Positions 43,978 to 51,825 of a stretch of DNA of 64,000 nt are shown here, one piece after another. The stretch is from CAYFWF01 sp964346815. GTDB lineage: Bacteria; Acidobacteriota; Aminicenantia; Aminicenantales; Aminicenantaceae. The DNA is taken from assembly GCA_964346815.1 (NCBI GenBank), contig CAYFWF010000023.1, forward strand, positions 186,001 to 250,000. Direction: 5' to 3'. A program made the translations under genes and the position numbers. Position 1 is the first letter of the stretch. Each line of letters opens with the position of its first letter. The notes beneath the pieces are model-generated. The model saw nothing but the letters and a program-made list of their open reading frames with translations, made no database searches and was not told the origin of the DNA.

Positions 43978-44398
43978 TTTTTCCTCCGTTCCAGTTTAAA
44001 GGTCCCAATTGTCTGACCTCCTCGGTAAACTCATTGCAGACCTGCTGAAATTTTGCACCTTCTGCAGCAGAAACCCATTCCAACCTGAACCTTTCCCTTT
44101 CGATACCGAATTGTTCGAGCATCTTTGACAAGAGCCTGTGCCTTCGTAAGGCTTTATAGTTGCCTTCTTGGTAATGGCAGTCTCCAGGATGACATCCTGA
44201 GATCAACACACCGTCTGCTCCCTCTTTGAATGCTTTAAGCACAAACTGAGGGTCTACTCGACCGCTGCACATAACCCGAATGATCCTCATATTGGGTGCA
44301 TATGTCATTCGAGCTGTTCCGGCGAGGTCAGCCCCGGTATACGAGCACCATGTACACAAGAAACCAACTAATTTCGGTTCGTAAGCTTCATTGCTCAA
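43961..44398 (-). CDS. mvhD: MvhD-like iron-sulfur subunit
   Basis: 145-residue protein with the MvhD signature: GFLCTWCSYTGADLAGTARMTYAPNMRIIRVMCSGRVDP ... SGCHPGDCHYQEGNYKA. Its cysteines bind a 2Fe-2S cluster that links the hydrogenase to HdrA in methanogens. The presence of this small adapter is strong evidence that the hydrogenase docks on the HdrA-like fusion encoded just upstream. An 86-base gap separates it from that fusion gene and contains a possible internal promoter. Confidence 0.93.
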   Translation of the reverse strand: MSNEAYEPKLVGFLCTWCSYTGADLAGTARMTYAPNMRIIRVMCSGRVDPQFVLKAFKEGADGVLISGCHPGDCHYQEGNYKALRRHRLLSKMLEQFGIERERFRLEWVSAAEGAKFQQVCNEFTEEVRQLGPLNWNGGKNEREA

Positions 44399-44414
44399 AG
44401 TCAGCCTCCTCTCG

Positions 44415-44444
44415 ATTGTAAATCATTTTTGGCAATAATGTCTA
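44415..44444 (-). promoter_or_regulatory. Possible internal promoter for mvhDGA
   Basis: Reading on the minus strand, TAGACA (44439-44444) and TACAAT (44415-44420) are 18 bases apart in the largest gap of the operon, about 17 bases before the mvhD start. Each hexamer matches consensus at five of six positions. It would allow separate adjustment of the hydrogenase core. Confidence 0.42.
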
Positions 44445-44484
44445 TAGAATTTATAGGTAAACTAAATATTATTCTAACTTCCTC

Positions 44485-46257
44485 TTACTCGATGAATATG
44501 CCTTCGATTTCCGCAAAGATCTGTTGATCCCGGAAGTGCTTCTGTTGAGATGCGCCAGAGGGACATGCCGATACACAGGTTCCGCATCCTTTACAAAGTG
44601 CATCGTTGATCTCCGAAACACCTTTTTCCTTGTTGTAGGTGATGGCTGTAAAAGGACAGAGATTCACACAGAGCTGGCAACCTGCACAAAGTTCTTCATC
44701 GATCTCCGCCGTAATGGGCTCCAGTTCGAACGTTCCTTTATCGGCCAAAGCCAGTGCTTCGGAAGCAGCCGCTCCTGCTTGGGCAACGGTATCTGGAATA
44801 TCTTTGGGAGCCTGGCAAGATCCTGCCAGGAATATTCCGTCAGAAAATGTAGATACTGGTGCGAGCTTAGGATGTCGTTCTAAAAAGAATGTATCTTGGC
44901 TGCAGGAGATGTTGAAGATCCTGGCAATCTCGTTTTGATCTAAACCTGGCTCAAGACCTGTGGCGAGAATGACCATATCGACCGGGATACGCCTGACCAT
45001 CCCAACCAATGTGTCTTCCACACGAATAATCAGTCTGTTTTCTTCTTCAGGTGTCATAGCCATGTCCGTGATCTCTGAAACGCGCCCCCGGATGAATTTG
45101 GTCCCTTCCTCGAGCAGCCGATGATAGAATTCTTCATAACCTTTTCCGAAACATCTCATGTCGATATAGAAATCATAGATATCAGCATTGGTCTTTTCCT
45201 TGAGAAGATGAGCAAATTTCAGAGAGTACATACAACACACCCTTGAACAATATTCGTTGTAGTTTTCATCACGAGATCCAACACAATGGACTATCCCTAC
45301 ATCTTTAGGTTCTTCTCCGTTTGCCAGAAGGATTTTTCCTCCAGTGGGACTCGAAGCGTTGACTAATTTTTCGAACTCTAAAGCTGTAATCACATTGTCG
45401 AACCTTCCATATCCATAGGCGGGAATTCGTCTAGCGTCGAACGATTTGAAACCTGAAGCCAGGATAACGGAGCCTACTTCAACTTCAATCTCCTCATCCT
45501 CCAACTCGTGATTCACTGCTTCCTTTGGGCAGACCTTCTCGCAGATTTTACATTCACCAGTTTTAAAGTGAATACAGGCTTCTTCATCAATAAACGGAAC
45601 CATGGGTACTGCCTGCCTGATGGGAACACGGATAGCTGTCTCGGGTCCGAGCTCCAATTCCTCATGGATAACTTTTCTCCCTTGCACATCTTCGAATGTG
45701 ATGGCTTCTGTTGGGCAGAAAAAGGCGCAAGCTGTACAGCCAATACAGTCTTCGGAAGGCTTGCCAAAAGGCGTGTAGACTTTTCGCTCTTTACCTCTTT
45801 CTGAGAAACATATTGCGTTCGCTCCCACAATCTCTTCACAAGTGCGCACACATAATCCACATAGAATACATTTTTCATCAGGATCGGTTATCTCGAATCT
45901 TGTTTTTTCAATGCCTAATTCATCGGCAATTTCTTGGACTTTTTCAGCAGCAGGAGCCCTCGCCATAATCATCTCAAGGTTTAGCTTTCGATCCTTCAAT
46001 GCTCTTGGTGAGTCTGTTTCTACTATCATTCCTTTCTGTACTTCTGTGTTACAGGAGGTGACTAACTCGCTTGTGTCCCCCCTTTTTACCTCCACCATAC
46101 AGATACGGCAAGCTGCATATGGCTCAAGAAGTGGATGAAAACAGAGAGTTGGAATTTTTATGTCTAGCTCTTCAGCTGCTTTCAGTATTGTTGTTCCTTC
46201 CTCAACCTCTACAGAGTTACCGTTGATGGTGAGCTTTACTTTTTTCTTTTCGTTCAT
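44485..46257 (-). CDS. NuoG-N / HdrA-C fusion iron-sulfur flavoprotein subunit
   Basis: 590 residues. (1) Residues 1-80: NuoG-type 2Fe-2S ferredoxin (Cys39, 50, 53, 69). (2) 125-185: two 4Fe-4S clusters (Cys130/133/136/140; 171/174/177/181). The His-Cys3 cluster segment of NuoG/HydA is absent. (3) 205-500: the C-terminal part of HdrA, beginning AIRVPIRQAVPMV, with a ferredoxin Cys228/236/239/243, the HdrA cluster set Cys325, YCSRVCC (337, 341, 342), and the FAD contact GSCQAPKDIPDTVAQAG. (4) 520-570: two 4Fe-4S (Cys524-534; 555-565). The HdrA FAD GxGxxG half is missing and is encoded at 54005-54856. The ATG at 46257 overlaps the preceding stop by 1 base after AGGAGG. It likely joins NuoF/NuoE to MvhD and HdrBC. 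Confidence 0.85.
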   Translation of the reverse strand: MNEKKKVKLTINGNSVEVEEGTTILKAAEELDIKIPTLCFHPLLEPYAACRICMVEVKRGDTSELVTSCNTEVQKGMIVETDSPRALKDRKLNLEMIMARAPAAEKVQEIADELGIEKTRFEITDPDEKCILCGLCVRTCEEIVGANAICFSERGKERKVYTPFGKPSEDCIGCTACAFFCPTEAITFEDVQGRKVIHEELELGPETAIRVPIRQAVPMVPFIDEEACIHFKTGECKICEKVCPKEAVNHELEDEEIEVEVGSVILASGFKSFDARRIPAYGYGRFDNVITALEFEKLVNASSPTGGKILLANGEEPKDVGIVHCVGSRDENYNEYCSRVCCMYSLKFAHLLKEKTNADIYDFYIDMRCFGKGYEEFYHRLLEEGTKFIRGRVSEITDMAMTPEEENRLIIRVEDTLVGMVRRIPVDMVILATGLEPGLDQNEIARIFNISCSQDTFFLERHPKLAPVSTFSDGIFLAGSCQAPKDIPDTVAQAGAAASEALALADKGTFELEPITAEIDEELCAGCQLCVNLCPFTAITYNKEKGVSEINDALCKGCGTCVSACPSGASQQKHFRDQQIFAEIEGIFIE

Positions 46258-49200
46258 TATTTTCCTCCTTTTCCTTCTAAGTCGCATCTGAGGCATCGCC
46301 TTGCCTCCTGTATGGCCGCCTCTTTGGTCATCCCCAATTCTACTTCTTTGAAATTACCTGCTCTTTTTTCGACAGAAAGGCAAGGCATTTCTGATCTTGC
46401 TCTTTCTTTTAGGATCTCTTCTTCAGACAACTCCACAGGGGGAATTTCTCTGACAGATTTTAGCGGCTCATATTCTTTTTCGATAGAGTCTCCTCTTAAA
46501 AACCTTTGGATAGATCCTGCTGCAATCTTGCCAGCATGCATAGATTGGAGGACTGTTGAAGGTCCAGATACAACATCTCCGCCAGCAAAAATACCAGGAA
46601 CATCGGTAGCCATTGTTTCCGGATCGACTTCGAGGGTATCCCATTTTGAGATTTTGATGTTTGAATTGCCCCCCAGAAAAGAAAGATCAGGAGTTTGGCC
46701 AATTGCAGGTATGAGTGTGTCGATTTCAAGATTGAATTCTGTTCCCTCCACTGCGGTGGGTCTTCTTCGACCAGAATCATCAAAGCTTTCTAGAGCCATT
46801 CTTATGCATTTCACTCCTGTCAATTTGCCGTTCTTGGATATGGCCTCAATAGGCAAAGTAAGATATTCCAGCTTGATTCCTTCTTCAAGGGCTGCAACGA
46901 TGTCTTCATCGTTTGCTGGCATCTCAGATCTCGTTCTTCTGTAAAGAATAGTGACCTCCGCTCCCAATCTCCAGGCAGTTCGAGCCGCATCAATTGCAGT
47001 ATTTCCTCCTCCCACCACCGCAACTTTCTTTCCGATCTCGACTTTTTGGTTAAAATTATAGGCTTTAAGAAATTCAATTGGATCGATTACTCCTTCCACA
47101 TTTTCACCAGGAATGGCCAGATTCATATTGTTTGGAGCACCTGTTGCTATAAAGATAGCTTTGTATCCTTTGTCAGTAAGGTCATCCAATGTGATATCTT
47201 TGCCGATAACAGTGTTGGTTCTTATCTCTACTCCTAGTGCTTTGATAGCATCAATTTCAGAATTCAGGATATCTTTTGGCAGCCTGTATTCAGGGATTCC
47301 CCAGGCCAGCATCCCTCCTGGGATCGATTCTGCTTCAAAAATGGTTACATCATAGCCTGCCTTCGCTAATTCCCAGCCCGCAGTGAGGCCAGCAGGCCCA
47401 GAACCAACGATGGCGACTTTTTCAAATTTTTTGGGAACGGCTGTAATTGATGGAGGTCCTCCATCCGCCCTCTCAGAATCGGCGACAAAGCGCTTTAAAT
47501 CCCTAATGGCAATTGAATCACCTATTTCACCGGCGCGGCATCTAACTTCACAGGGATGATGGCACACTCGGCCACAGATACTGGGTAAAGGATTGACCTC
47601 TTTATTGACTTCAAGGGCTTCCTTGAATTTCCCGTGTGCGATTAAAGCAATGTATGAAGCCGCATCAGTATTAATCGGGCAAGCATAGTGACAGGGCGAA
47701 GGCACCAGGGCTTTACATTCAGCTGAAGGACATCTTTTATACTTAATATGGGCTTCATACTCGTCTCTGAAATATCGCAAGGTCGTCAATACGGGATTCG
47801 GGGCTGTGTTGCCTAAACCACATAGGGCAGTGTCCTTGGTACTATGGGCCAGATCTTCGAGAAGTACAAGGTCATCCATATTTGCCCGGCCTTGTGTGAT
47901 CTTGTCTAGAATATCCAACATCCTCGGGATACCTTCTCGACAGGGTGTGCATTTTCCGCAAGACTCATCTCTAGTAAAGTTAAGAAAATATCGGGCCATC
48001 TCAACCATACAGTTATTTTCATCAGCAACGACCATTCCTCCTGAGCCCATCATAGCTCCTGCTTCAGTTAAGCTTTCATAATCCACTGGTAAATTAAGGC
48101 TTTCCGAAGGCAATGCTCCTCCTGATGGTCCGCCGATCAGAACAGCCTTGAACTTTCGATCCTTGGTGATGCCTCCAGCAATATCGAAAATCAATTCACC
48201 TAGAGTTATTCCCATCGGAACTTCAACCAGGCCCGCATCTTTTATTTTTCCGGCGACCGAAAAAACTTTTGTTCCTTTGCTCCCTTCTGTTCCAATCTTT
48301 GAGTACCAATCTGCTCCCCAATTGACTATCGCCGGAATGTTAGACCATGTTTCCACGTTATTGATAATTGTCGGTTTACCCCAAAGACCTTTTTCTACAG
48401 GATAGGGTGGTCTTGGCCGGGGCTCCCCGATCCTCCCTTCAATCGAGGCGATGAGAGACGTCTCTTCTCCACAAACGAAGACACCAGCTCCCTGAATAAC
48501 TTCGACGTCAAAGCTTAAACCAGATCCTAAGATGTCTTTTCCCAGGAGGCCATAATCTCTTGATTGATTAATAGCCTTCAACATTCTCTCTACCGCAAAA
48601 GGATATTCGCTTCGAACATACACATATCCTTTACTTGCTCCCATGGCATAGGCGCCTATCGTCATGCCCTCTAATATGGAATGAGGATCAGCTTCGACGA
48701 TGCTTCGGTCCATGAATGCGCCCGGATCGCCTTCGTCAGCGTTGCAAATGACAAATTTTCCATCACCTTCTGATCGTCGGCCAAATTCCCATTTTAATCC
48801 GGTCGGGAATCCTCCTCCTCCTCGACCTCGCAGTCCTGATTTTTTTATTTCTTCTATCACCTCTTCGGATTTCATTTCAGTAAGGACTCTGGAAAGGGCG
48901 GCATATCCGTCCCGGGCAATATAATCGTCTATTTTTTCTGGATCCACAATTCCTTTGTTCCTCAAGGCAATCAGGATTTGTTTCTTGAAAAATGATATAT
49001 CTGCCATTTTTGGGATCGGTTCAACCGCTTTGGGGGGGGTGTACATGAGTTTTTTTACTGGTCTTCCTTTTAGGAAATGTTCTTCGACGAGAAAAGGAAT
49101 ATCTTCCTCTTGTACTTTTTGATAAAAAATTCCATCAGGCTGAACAAGCATGATCGGACCGGCTGCACAGAATCCATTGCAGCCTGTCATGACTGTCATT

Positions 49201-49322
49201 ACTTCTTTTTCCAGGTTGTTCTTTTTTAATTCTTGCTCCAATGCGTCTCTTATTTTAAAAGATCTATTTGAGACACAACCTGTGCCTGCGCATATCATTA
49301 GATTAATCCGGTAAGAACTCAT
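46257..49322 (-). CDS. NuoF (HydB-like) fused to GltD/NfnB-like NAD(P)H oxidoreductase
   Basis: 1021 residues. (1) 1-95: thioredoxin-like 2Fe-2S (Cys11, 16, 48, 52). (2) 110-525: NuoF core with FMN loop GRGGGGFPTG (166-175), NADH region ADEGDPGAFMDR, and 4Fe-4S ligands Cys455/458/461/501. (3) 531-610: dihydropyrimidine-dehydrogenase-type 4Fe-4S domain (Cys531, 536, 544, 548, 583, 587, 591, 595). (4) 635-970: GltD/NfnB flavoprotein with FAD loop VGSGPAGL (639-646) and a second nucleotide loop VGGGNTAIDAA (770-780) followed by LYRRTRSEMPA, whose arginines suit NADPH. The fusion offers two pyridine-nucleotide sites. It precedes the NuoG/HdrA fusion with a 1-base overlap. Confidence 0.88.
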   Translation of the reverse strand: MSSYRINLMICAGTGCVSNRSFKIRDALEQELKKNNLEKEVMTVMTGCNGFCAAGPIMLVQPDGIFYQKVQEEDIPFLVEEHFLKGRPVKKLMYTPPKAVEPIPKMADISFFKKQILIALRNKGIVDPEKIDDYIARDGYAALSRVLTEMKSEEVIEEIKKSGLRGRGGGGFPTGLKWEFGRRSEGDGKFVICNADEGDPGAFMDRSIVEADPHSILEGMTIGAYAMGASKGYVYVRSEYPFAVERMLKAINQSRDYGLLGKDILGSGLSFDVEVIQGAGVFVCGEETSLIASIEGRIGEPRPRPPYPVEKGLWGKPTIINNVETWSNIPAIVNWGADWYSKIGTEGSKGTKVFSVAGKIKDAGLVEVPMGITLGELIFDIAGGITKDRKFKAVLIGGPSGGALPSESLNLPVDYESLTEAGAMMGSGGMVVADENNCMVEMARYFLNFTRDESCGKCTPCREGIPRMLDILDKITQGRANMDDLVLLEDLAHSTKDTALCGLGNTAPNPVLTTLRYFRDEYEAHIKYKRCPSAECKALVPSPCHYACPINTDAASYIALIAHGKFKEALEVNKEVNPLPSICGRVCHHPCEVRCRAGEIGDSIAIRDLKRFVADSERADGGPPSITAVPKKFEKVAIVGSGPAGLTAGWELAKAGYDVTIFEAESIPGGMLAWGIPEYRLPKDILNSEIDAIKALGVEIRTNTVIGKDITLDDLTDKGYKAIFIATGAPNNMNLAIPGENVEGVIDPIEFLKAYNFNQKVEIGKKVAVVGGGNTAIDAARTAWRLGAEVTILYRRTRSEMPANDEDIVAALEEGIKLEYLTLPIEAISKNGKLTGVKCIRMALESFDDSGRRRPTAVEGTEFNLEIDTLIPAIGQTPDLSFLGGNSNIKISKWDTLEVDPETMATDVPGIFAGGDVVSGPSTVLQSMHAGKIAAGSIQRFLRGDSIEKEYEPLKSVREIPPVELSEEEILKERARSEMPCLSVEKRAGNFKEVELGMTKEAAIQEARRCLRCDLEGKGGK

Positions 49323-49333
49323 TACACTTCTCC

Positions 49334-49723
49334 TTAATAAGAAATTTTCTCACTTCCATAACCGAGAGCATACTCAGTGACAACCTTCCCTCCCAGGACA
49401 TGTTCTTTGAATATTTTTTTCATTTTATCGCTGTCAAGGTCTACATATTTCACAGGAGCTTCCCCAACAAGTTCTATTGTGGCCATGGGCTCTCTACTGC
49501 ATAATCCGGCACATCCAGAATTCGAAACGAGAACATCTGTAATGTCTCCTTCTGAAATTTCTTCTAGAAGAGCATCCATGACCTTTCTCGCTCCAGCTGC
49601 AATCCCACATGTCCCCATATGTACAGTGACCTTGGCTTTATACTCTCCGTCTTCTCTCAATGTGATTGCCTTTTTGGCTTCTTCTCTTTTTTTTTCTAAA
49701 TCTTTAAGTGTTAATTTAGGCAT
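49334..49723 (-). CDS. 2Fe-2S thioredoxin-like ferredoxin (hydrogenase-associated)
   Basis: 129-residue protein with a basic N-terminal helix (residues 1-40) and a thioredoxin-like ferredoxin fold: VHMGTCGIAAGARKVMDALLEEI ... SGCAGLCSREPMATIE. This small protein regularly sits between NuoE (HydC) and NuoF (HydB) in HydABC operons of Thermotogota and Bacillota. The first half has only one Cys instead of CxxxxC, as is usual in this subfamily, so cluster binding by three Cys plus another ligand is uncertain. It is spaced 15 and 11 bases from its neighbours. Confidence 0.87.
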   Translation of the reverse strand: MPKLTLKDLEKKREEAKKAITLREDGEYKAKVTVHMGTCGIAAGARKVMDALLEEISEGDITDVLVSNSGCAGLCSREPMATIELVGEAPVKYVDLDSDKMKKIFKEHVLGGKVVTEYALGYGSEKISY

Positions 49724-49738
49724 TATTCCCTCCTAAGA

Positions 49739-50194
49739 TTAATCTTTATAGTCTTTGACCAATGATAGAAGTCTGTTCCGAGATACTTTTCCGTAAATGT
49801 CTTTATCCATGACCACTACAGGCGCAAGTCCGCAGCAACCGGGACAGTTTATTGTCTCAAGGGTAAAGCTCAAGTCTTCTGTGGTGTCTCCAGGTTTTAT
49901 TTTCAACTCTTCTCCAACCTTATCCACCAGCCTTTGTCCTCCCCAAACTTGGCAGGCTGTTCCCATACACACATGGATGGTATGCTTTCCCCTTGGAGAT
50001 AAGCTGAAATTCTTAAAAAAGGTGGCTACACTGTAAAGTCGAGATAAAGGAATATCCATTTTTTTGGATATCTCAGCTAATACCTCTTCTGGAAGATAGT
50101 TGTACTTTTCCTGGACTTCAAGGAGCAAATTCAACAGAGCACCTTCTTCTCCGCTGTGCTTCTCGATTACTTCAGTCAGTTTTTCATCTCTCAT
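49739..50194 (-). CDS. nuoE: NuoE/HydC-like 2Fe-2S subunit
   Basis: 151-residue NADH-dehydrogenase 24-kDa-type subunit with an N-terminal helical bundle (LLNLLLEVQEKYNYLPEEVLAEISKKMDIPLSRLYSVATF) and the 2Fe-2S site CMGTAC ... CPGCCGLAP (C-x4-C, C-x3-C). It partners NuoF at the NADH/FMN end of complex I and of HydABC. Its place directly before the ferredoxin and NuoF genes is the HydC-HydB order. Confidence 0.94.
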   Translation of the reverse strand: MRDEKLTEVIEKHSGEEGALLNLLLEVQEKYNYLPEEVLAEISKKMDIPLSRLYSVATFFKNFSLSPRGKHTIHVCMGTACQVWGGQRLVDKVGEELKIKPGDTTEDLSFTLETINCPGCCGLAPVVVMDKDIYGKVSRNRLLSLVKDYKD

Positions 50195-50217
50195 TATTTA
50201 CCTCCTATTAATTCCTT

Positions 50218-50742
50218 TTACATACCTTTTAAATCCTCCCTAAGTTTTCTGATCCCATCGGGAGAATTTATATGTTTTGGCTTGAGTTGGGCCTTTATTT
50301 TCCTTGTATCAAAATAGAACTCATGTCCGTTTTTCACATGTTTGTAGACAAAATCTACATCTGGATTCCCGAGGACAAGCGTGAGGAGAGTTTGCGCCAT
50401 ATCGCCTAGGGGCTTTCGGTCTATGTGGCTGTGTTGAAATTCTGCTTTGACTTTGGTTCCTCTTCCGATGCTCGATGCTATACGGAAGTGGCCATTAGCT
50501 GCCTTGCTTGCCTCTGAGAGAAGAGATAATCCAAGACCAAATCTACGGGTCTTTTTTGTCGTGTAAAAAGGATCAAGCGCAAGCTTTAGTTGATTTTTAT
50601 CCATACCTTTCCCGTTATCGATGATCTCGATGGTGAGCATGTCTTTTTTCTCGTCTTCCATTATAGTGATCTCGATCTTATCTGCCTCAGCTAATACTGA
50701 GTTTTCGACAATGTCTAGTATATGCAATGATAAATCTTCCAT
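50218..50742 (-). CDS. GHKL ATPase (histidine-kinase-like) without dimerisation domain
   Basis: 174 residues. The ATPase core covers residues 1-115 with N box SVLAEADKIEI, G1 DNGKGM, an F-box-like FYTTKK and G2 FGLGLSLLSEA. No phospho-accepting His domain is present. A C-terminal tail (115-174) is unknown. Such stand-alone ATPases are standard members of HydABC neighbourhoods and are presumed to regulate hydrogenase expression. It lies between the PHP and NuoE genes (7 and 23 bases). Confidence 0.82.
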   Translation of the reverse strand: MEDLSLHILDIVENSVLAEADKIEITIMEDEKKDMLTIEIIDNGKGMDKNQLKLALDPFYTTKKTRRFGLGLSLLSEASKAANGHFRIASSIGRGTKVKAEFQHSHIDRKPLGDMAQTLLTLVLGNPDVDFVYKHVKNGHEFYFDTRKIKAQLKPKHINSPDGIRKLREDLKGM

Positions 50743-50749
50743 CTGTATC

Positions 50750-51481
50750 TTAATGCATCAGTTTTCTTCCATCCTCGTGATTGAGTGCCTTTCTTATTTC
50801 TAACACAGACCTTTCTTTTAGAAGAAAGGATGAAAATCCTTTGCCTATCTCATCTGGGGAGTGGGCATCGGAGGAGCAGGTGATGGGATAGTTGAAATTG
50901 AATTTTTTTTCTGCGTCCTTTCTTGTTATGTGGGCTGAAATTTCCAATGCATCCAATGCTAGATTTTCTGGAATAAATCCTAATTGGCCGATGATGCTAA
51001 AAGCTTCTCTGTCTATATGGGAAGCTATGGCAATTCCATTATAAGAGTGGATCTTTCGGATGATCTCCTCAAGTGGAATTGTGGTAGCTCCGATCAATAA
51101 CTTATTGTTAAAACCCAATACTTCATCCTTTTCATTGACAATAACTTGCATGCCAAAGATTTCTTCGTCATTCTCGCCAGGAAGGTTGTCATACACATTT
51201 TTCTGGAGTTTTAAAGCGTCTTTTATCTCATCGAAAAGAGCTAGAACATGGACTTCTTCTTGAGATGTGACTTCCATACCGGGAAAAACACAGACATTCA
51301 TTTTTTTGCCGACAGCTACAGCTGCAACAGAATTTTCTGAGGAATTGTGATCACAGATCCCGATAATGTCTATTTGCTTGATTTTAGCTCGATTTACAAT
51401 CTCTCTTGGAGACATGTCCAATTCTGTGCACGGAGACAAGCAGGTGTGTATATGTAAGTCAGCTCTAAAAAGTTTTAGCAC
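50750..51481 (-). CDS. PHP-domain metal hydrolase (hydrogenase-operon type)
   Basis: 243 residues of PHP fold: HIHTCLSPCTELDMSPREIV (metal His-x-His), GICDHNSSENS, FPGMEVTSQEEVHVLALF, ASHIDREAFS and SSDAHSPDEIG supply metal ligands in the expected order. Substrate unknown; homologues occur in the same context beside hydrogenase NuoE/NuoF genes, which suggests a nucleotide or signalling phosphoester. Unrelated in context to the membrane-anchored PHP protein at 18478. It starts 2 bases after the DRTGG gene. Confidence 0.85.
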   Translation of the reverse strand: MLKLFRADLHIHTCLSPCTELDMSPREIVNRAKIKQIDIIGICDHNSSENSVAAVAVGKKMNVCVFPGMEVTSQEEVHVLALFDEIKDALKLQKNVYDNLPGENDEEIFGMQVIVNEKDEVLGFNNKLLIGATTIPLEEIIRKIHSYNGIAIASHIDREAFSIIGQLGFIPENLALDALEISAHITRKDAEKKFNFNYPITCSSDAHSPDEIGKGFSSFLLKERSVLEIRKALNHEDGRKLMH

Positions 51482-51483
51482 GG

Positions 51484-51825
51484 CTATTCCTCTGATCTAA
51501 TTAATTCATATAATTTTCCTGATATGGAAAAAGCCAATTCCTTACTGACCATTAGAGGCACATTTTCTTCCTTTGCTTTTGTGAGAGTTTCTTCATCCGG
51601 CTCTCTGTTGTTCACAATGATTATCCCGGCCAAATCTTTCAGCTTGGCTACAGCGATGATATTCTGATGCGTTTGTAAAGTAATCCATATGTTTCCGGCT
51701 TTGCTGTTGGCAATAACGTCACTGAGGAGGTCACTTGTGTAGCCTCCAGTTACGCTGATATCCAATTTTTTCTCAGGGGTTAAAATTTTAAGTTGAAGTT
51801 TTTCTACTATTTCCTTCAATTTCAT
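51484..51825 (-). CDS. DRTGG-domain protein (second copy)
   Basis: 113-residue protein of the DRTGG family (KEIVEKLQLKILTPEKKLDISVTGGYTSDLLSDVIANSKAGNIWITLQTH). DRTGG domains occur next to CBS or AAA modules and in small proteins beside [FeFe] hydrogenases; they probably bind a small ligand or nucleotide. It is a paralogue of the protein at 53652-54002 (shared pattern of a GG-SD segment and the same length). Its start lies inside the preceding gene, a 38-base overlap. Confidence 0.82.
   Translation of the reverse strand: MKLKEIVEKLQLKILTPEKKLDISVTGGYTSDLLSDVIANSKAGNIWITLQTHQNIIAVAKLKDLAGIIIVNNREPDEETLTKAKEENVPLMVSKELAFSISGKLYELIRSEE

Noticed and set aside
44485..46257. Catalytic [FeFe] hydrogenase HydA
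   Set aside because: The gene is in the HydA position and has the 2Fe-2S N-terminus, but none of the H-cluster motifs (TSCCP, MPC, ACxxxC) is present; the C-terminal part is HdrA.
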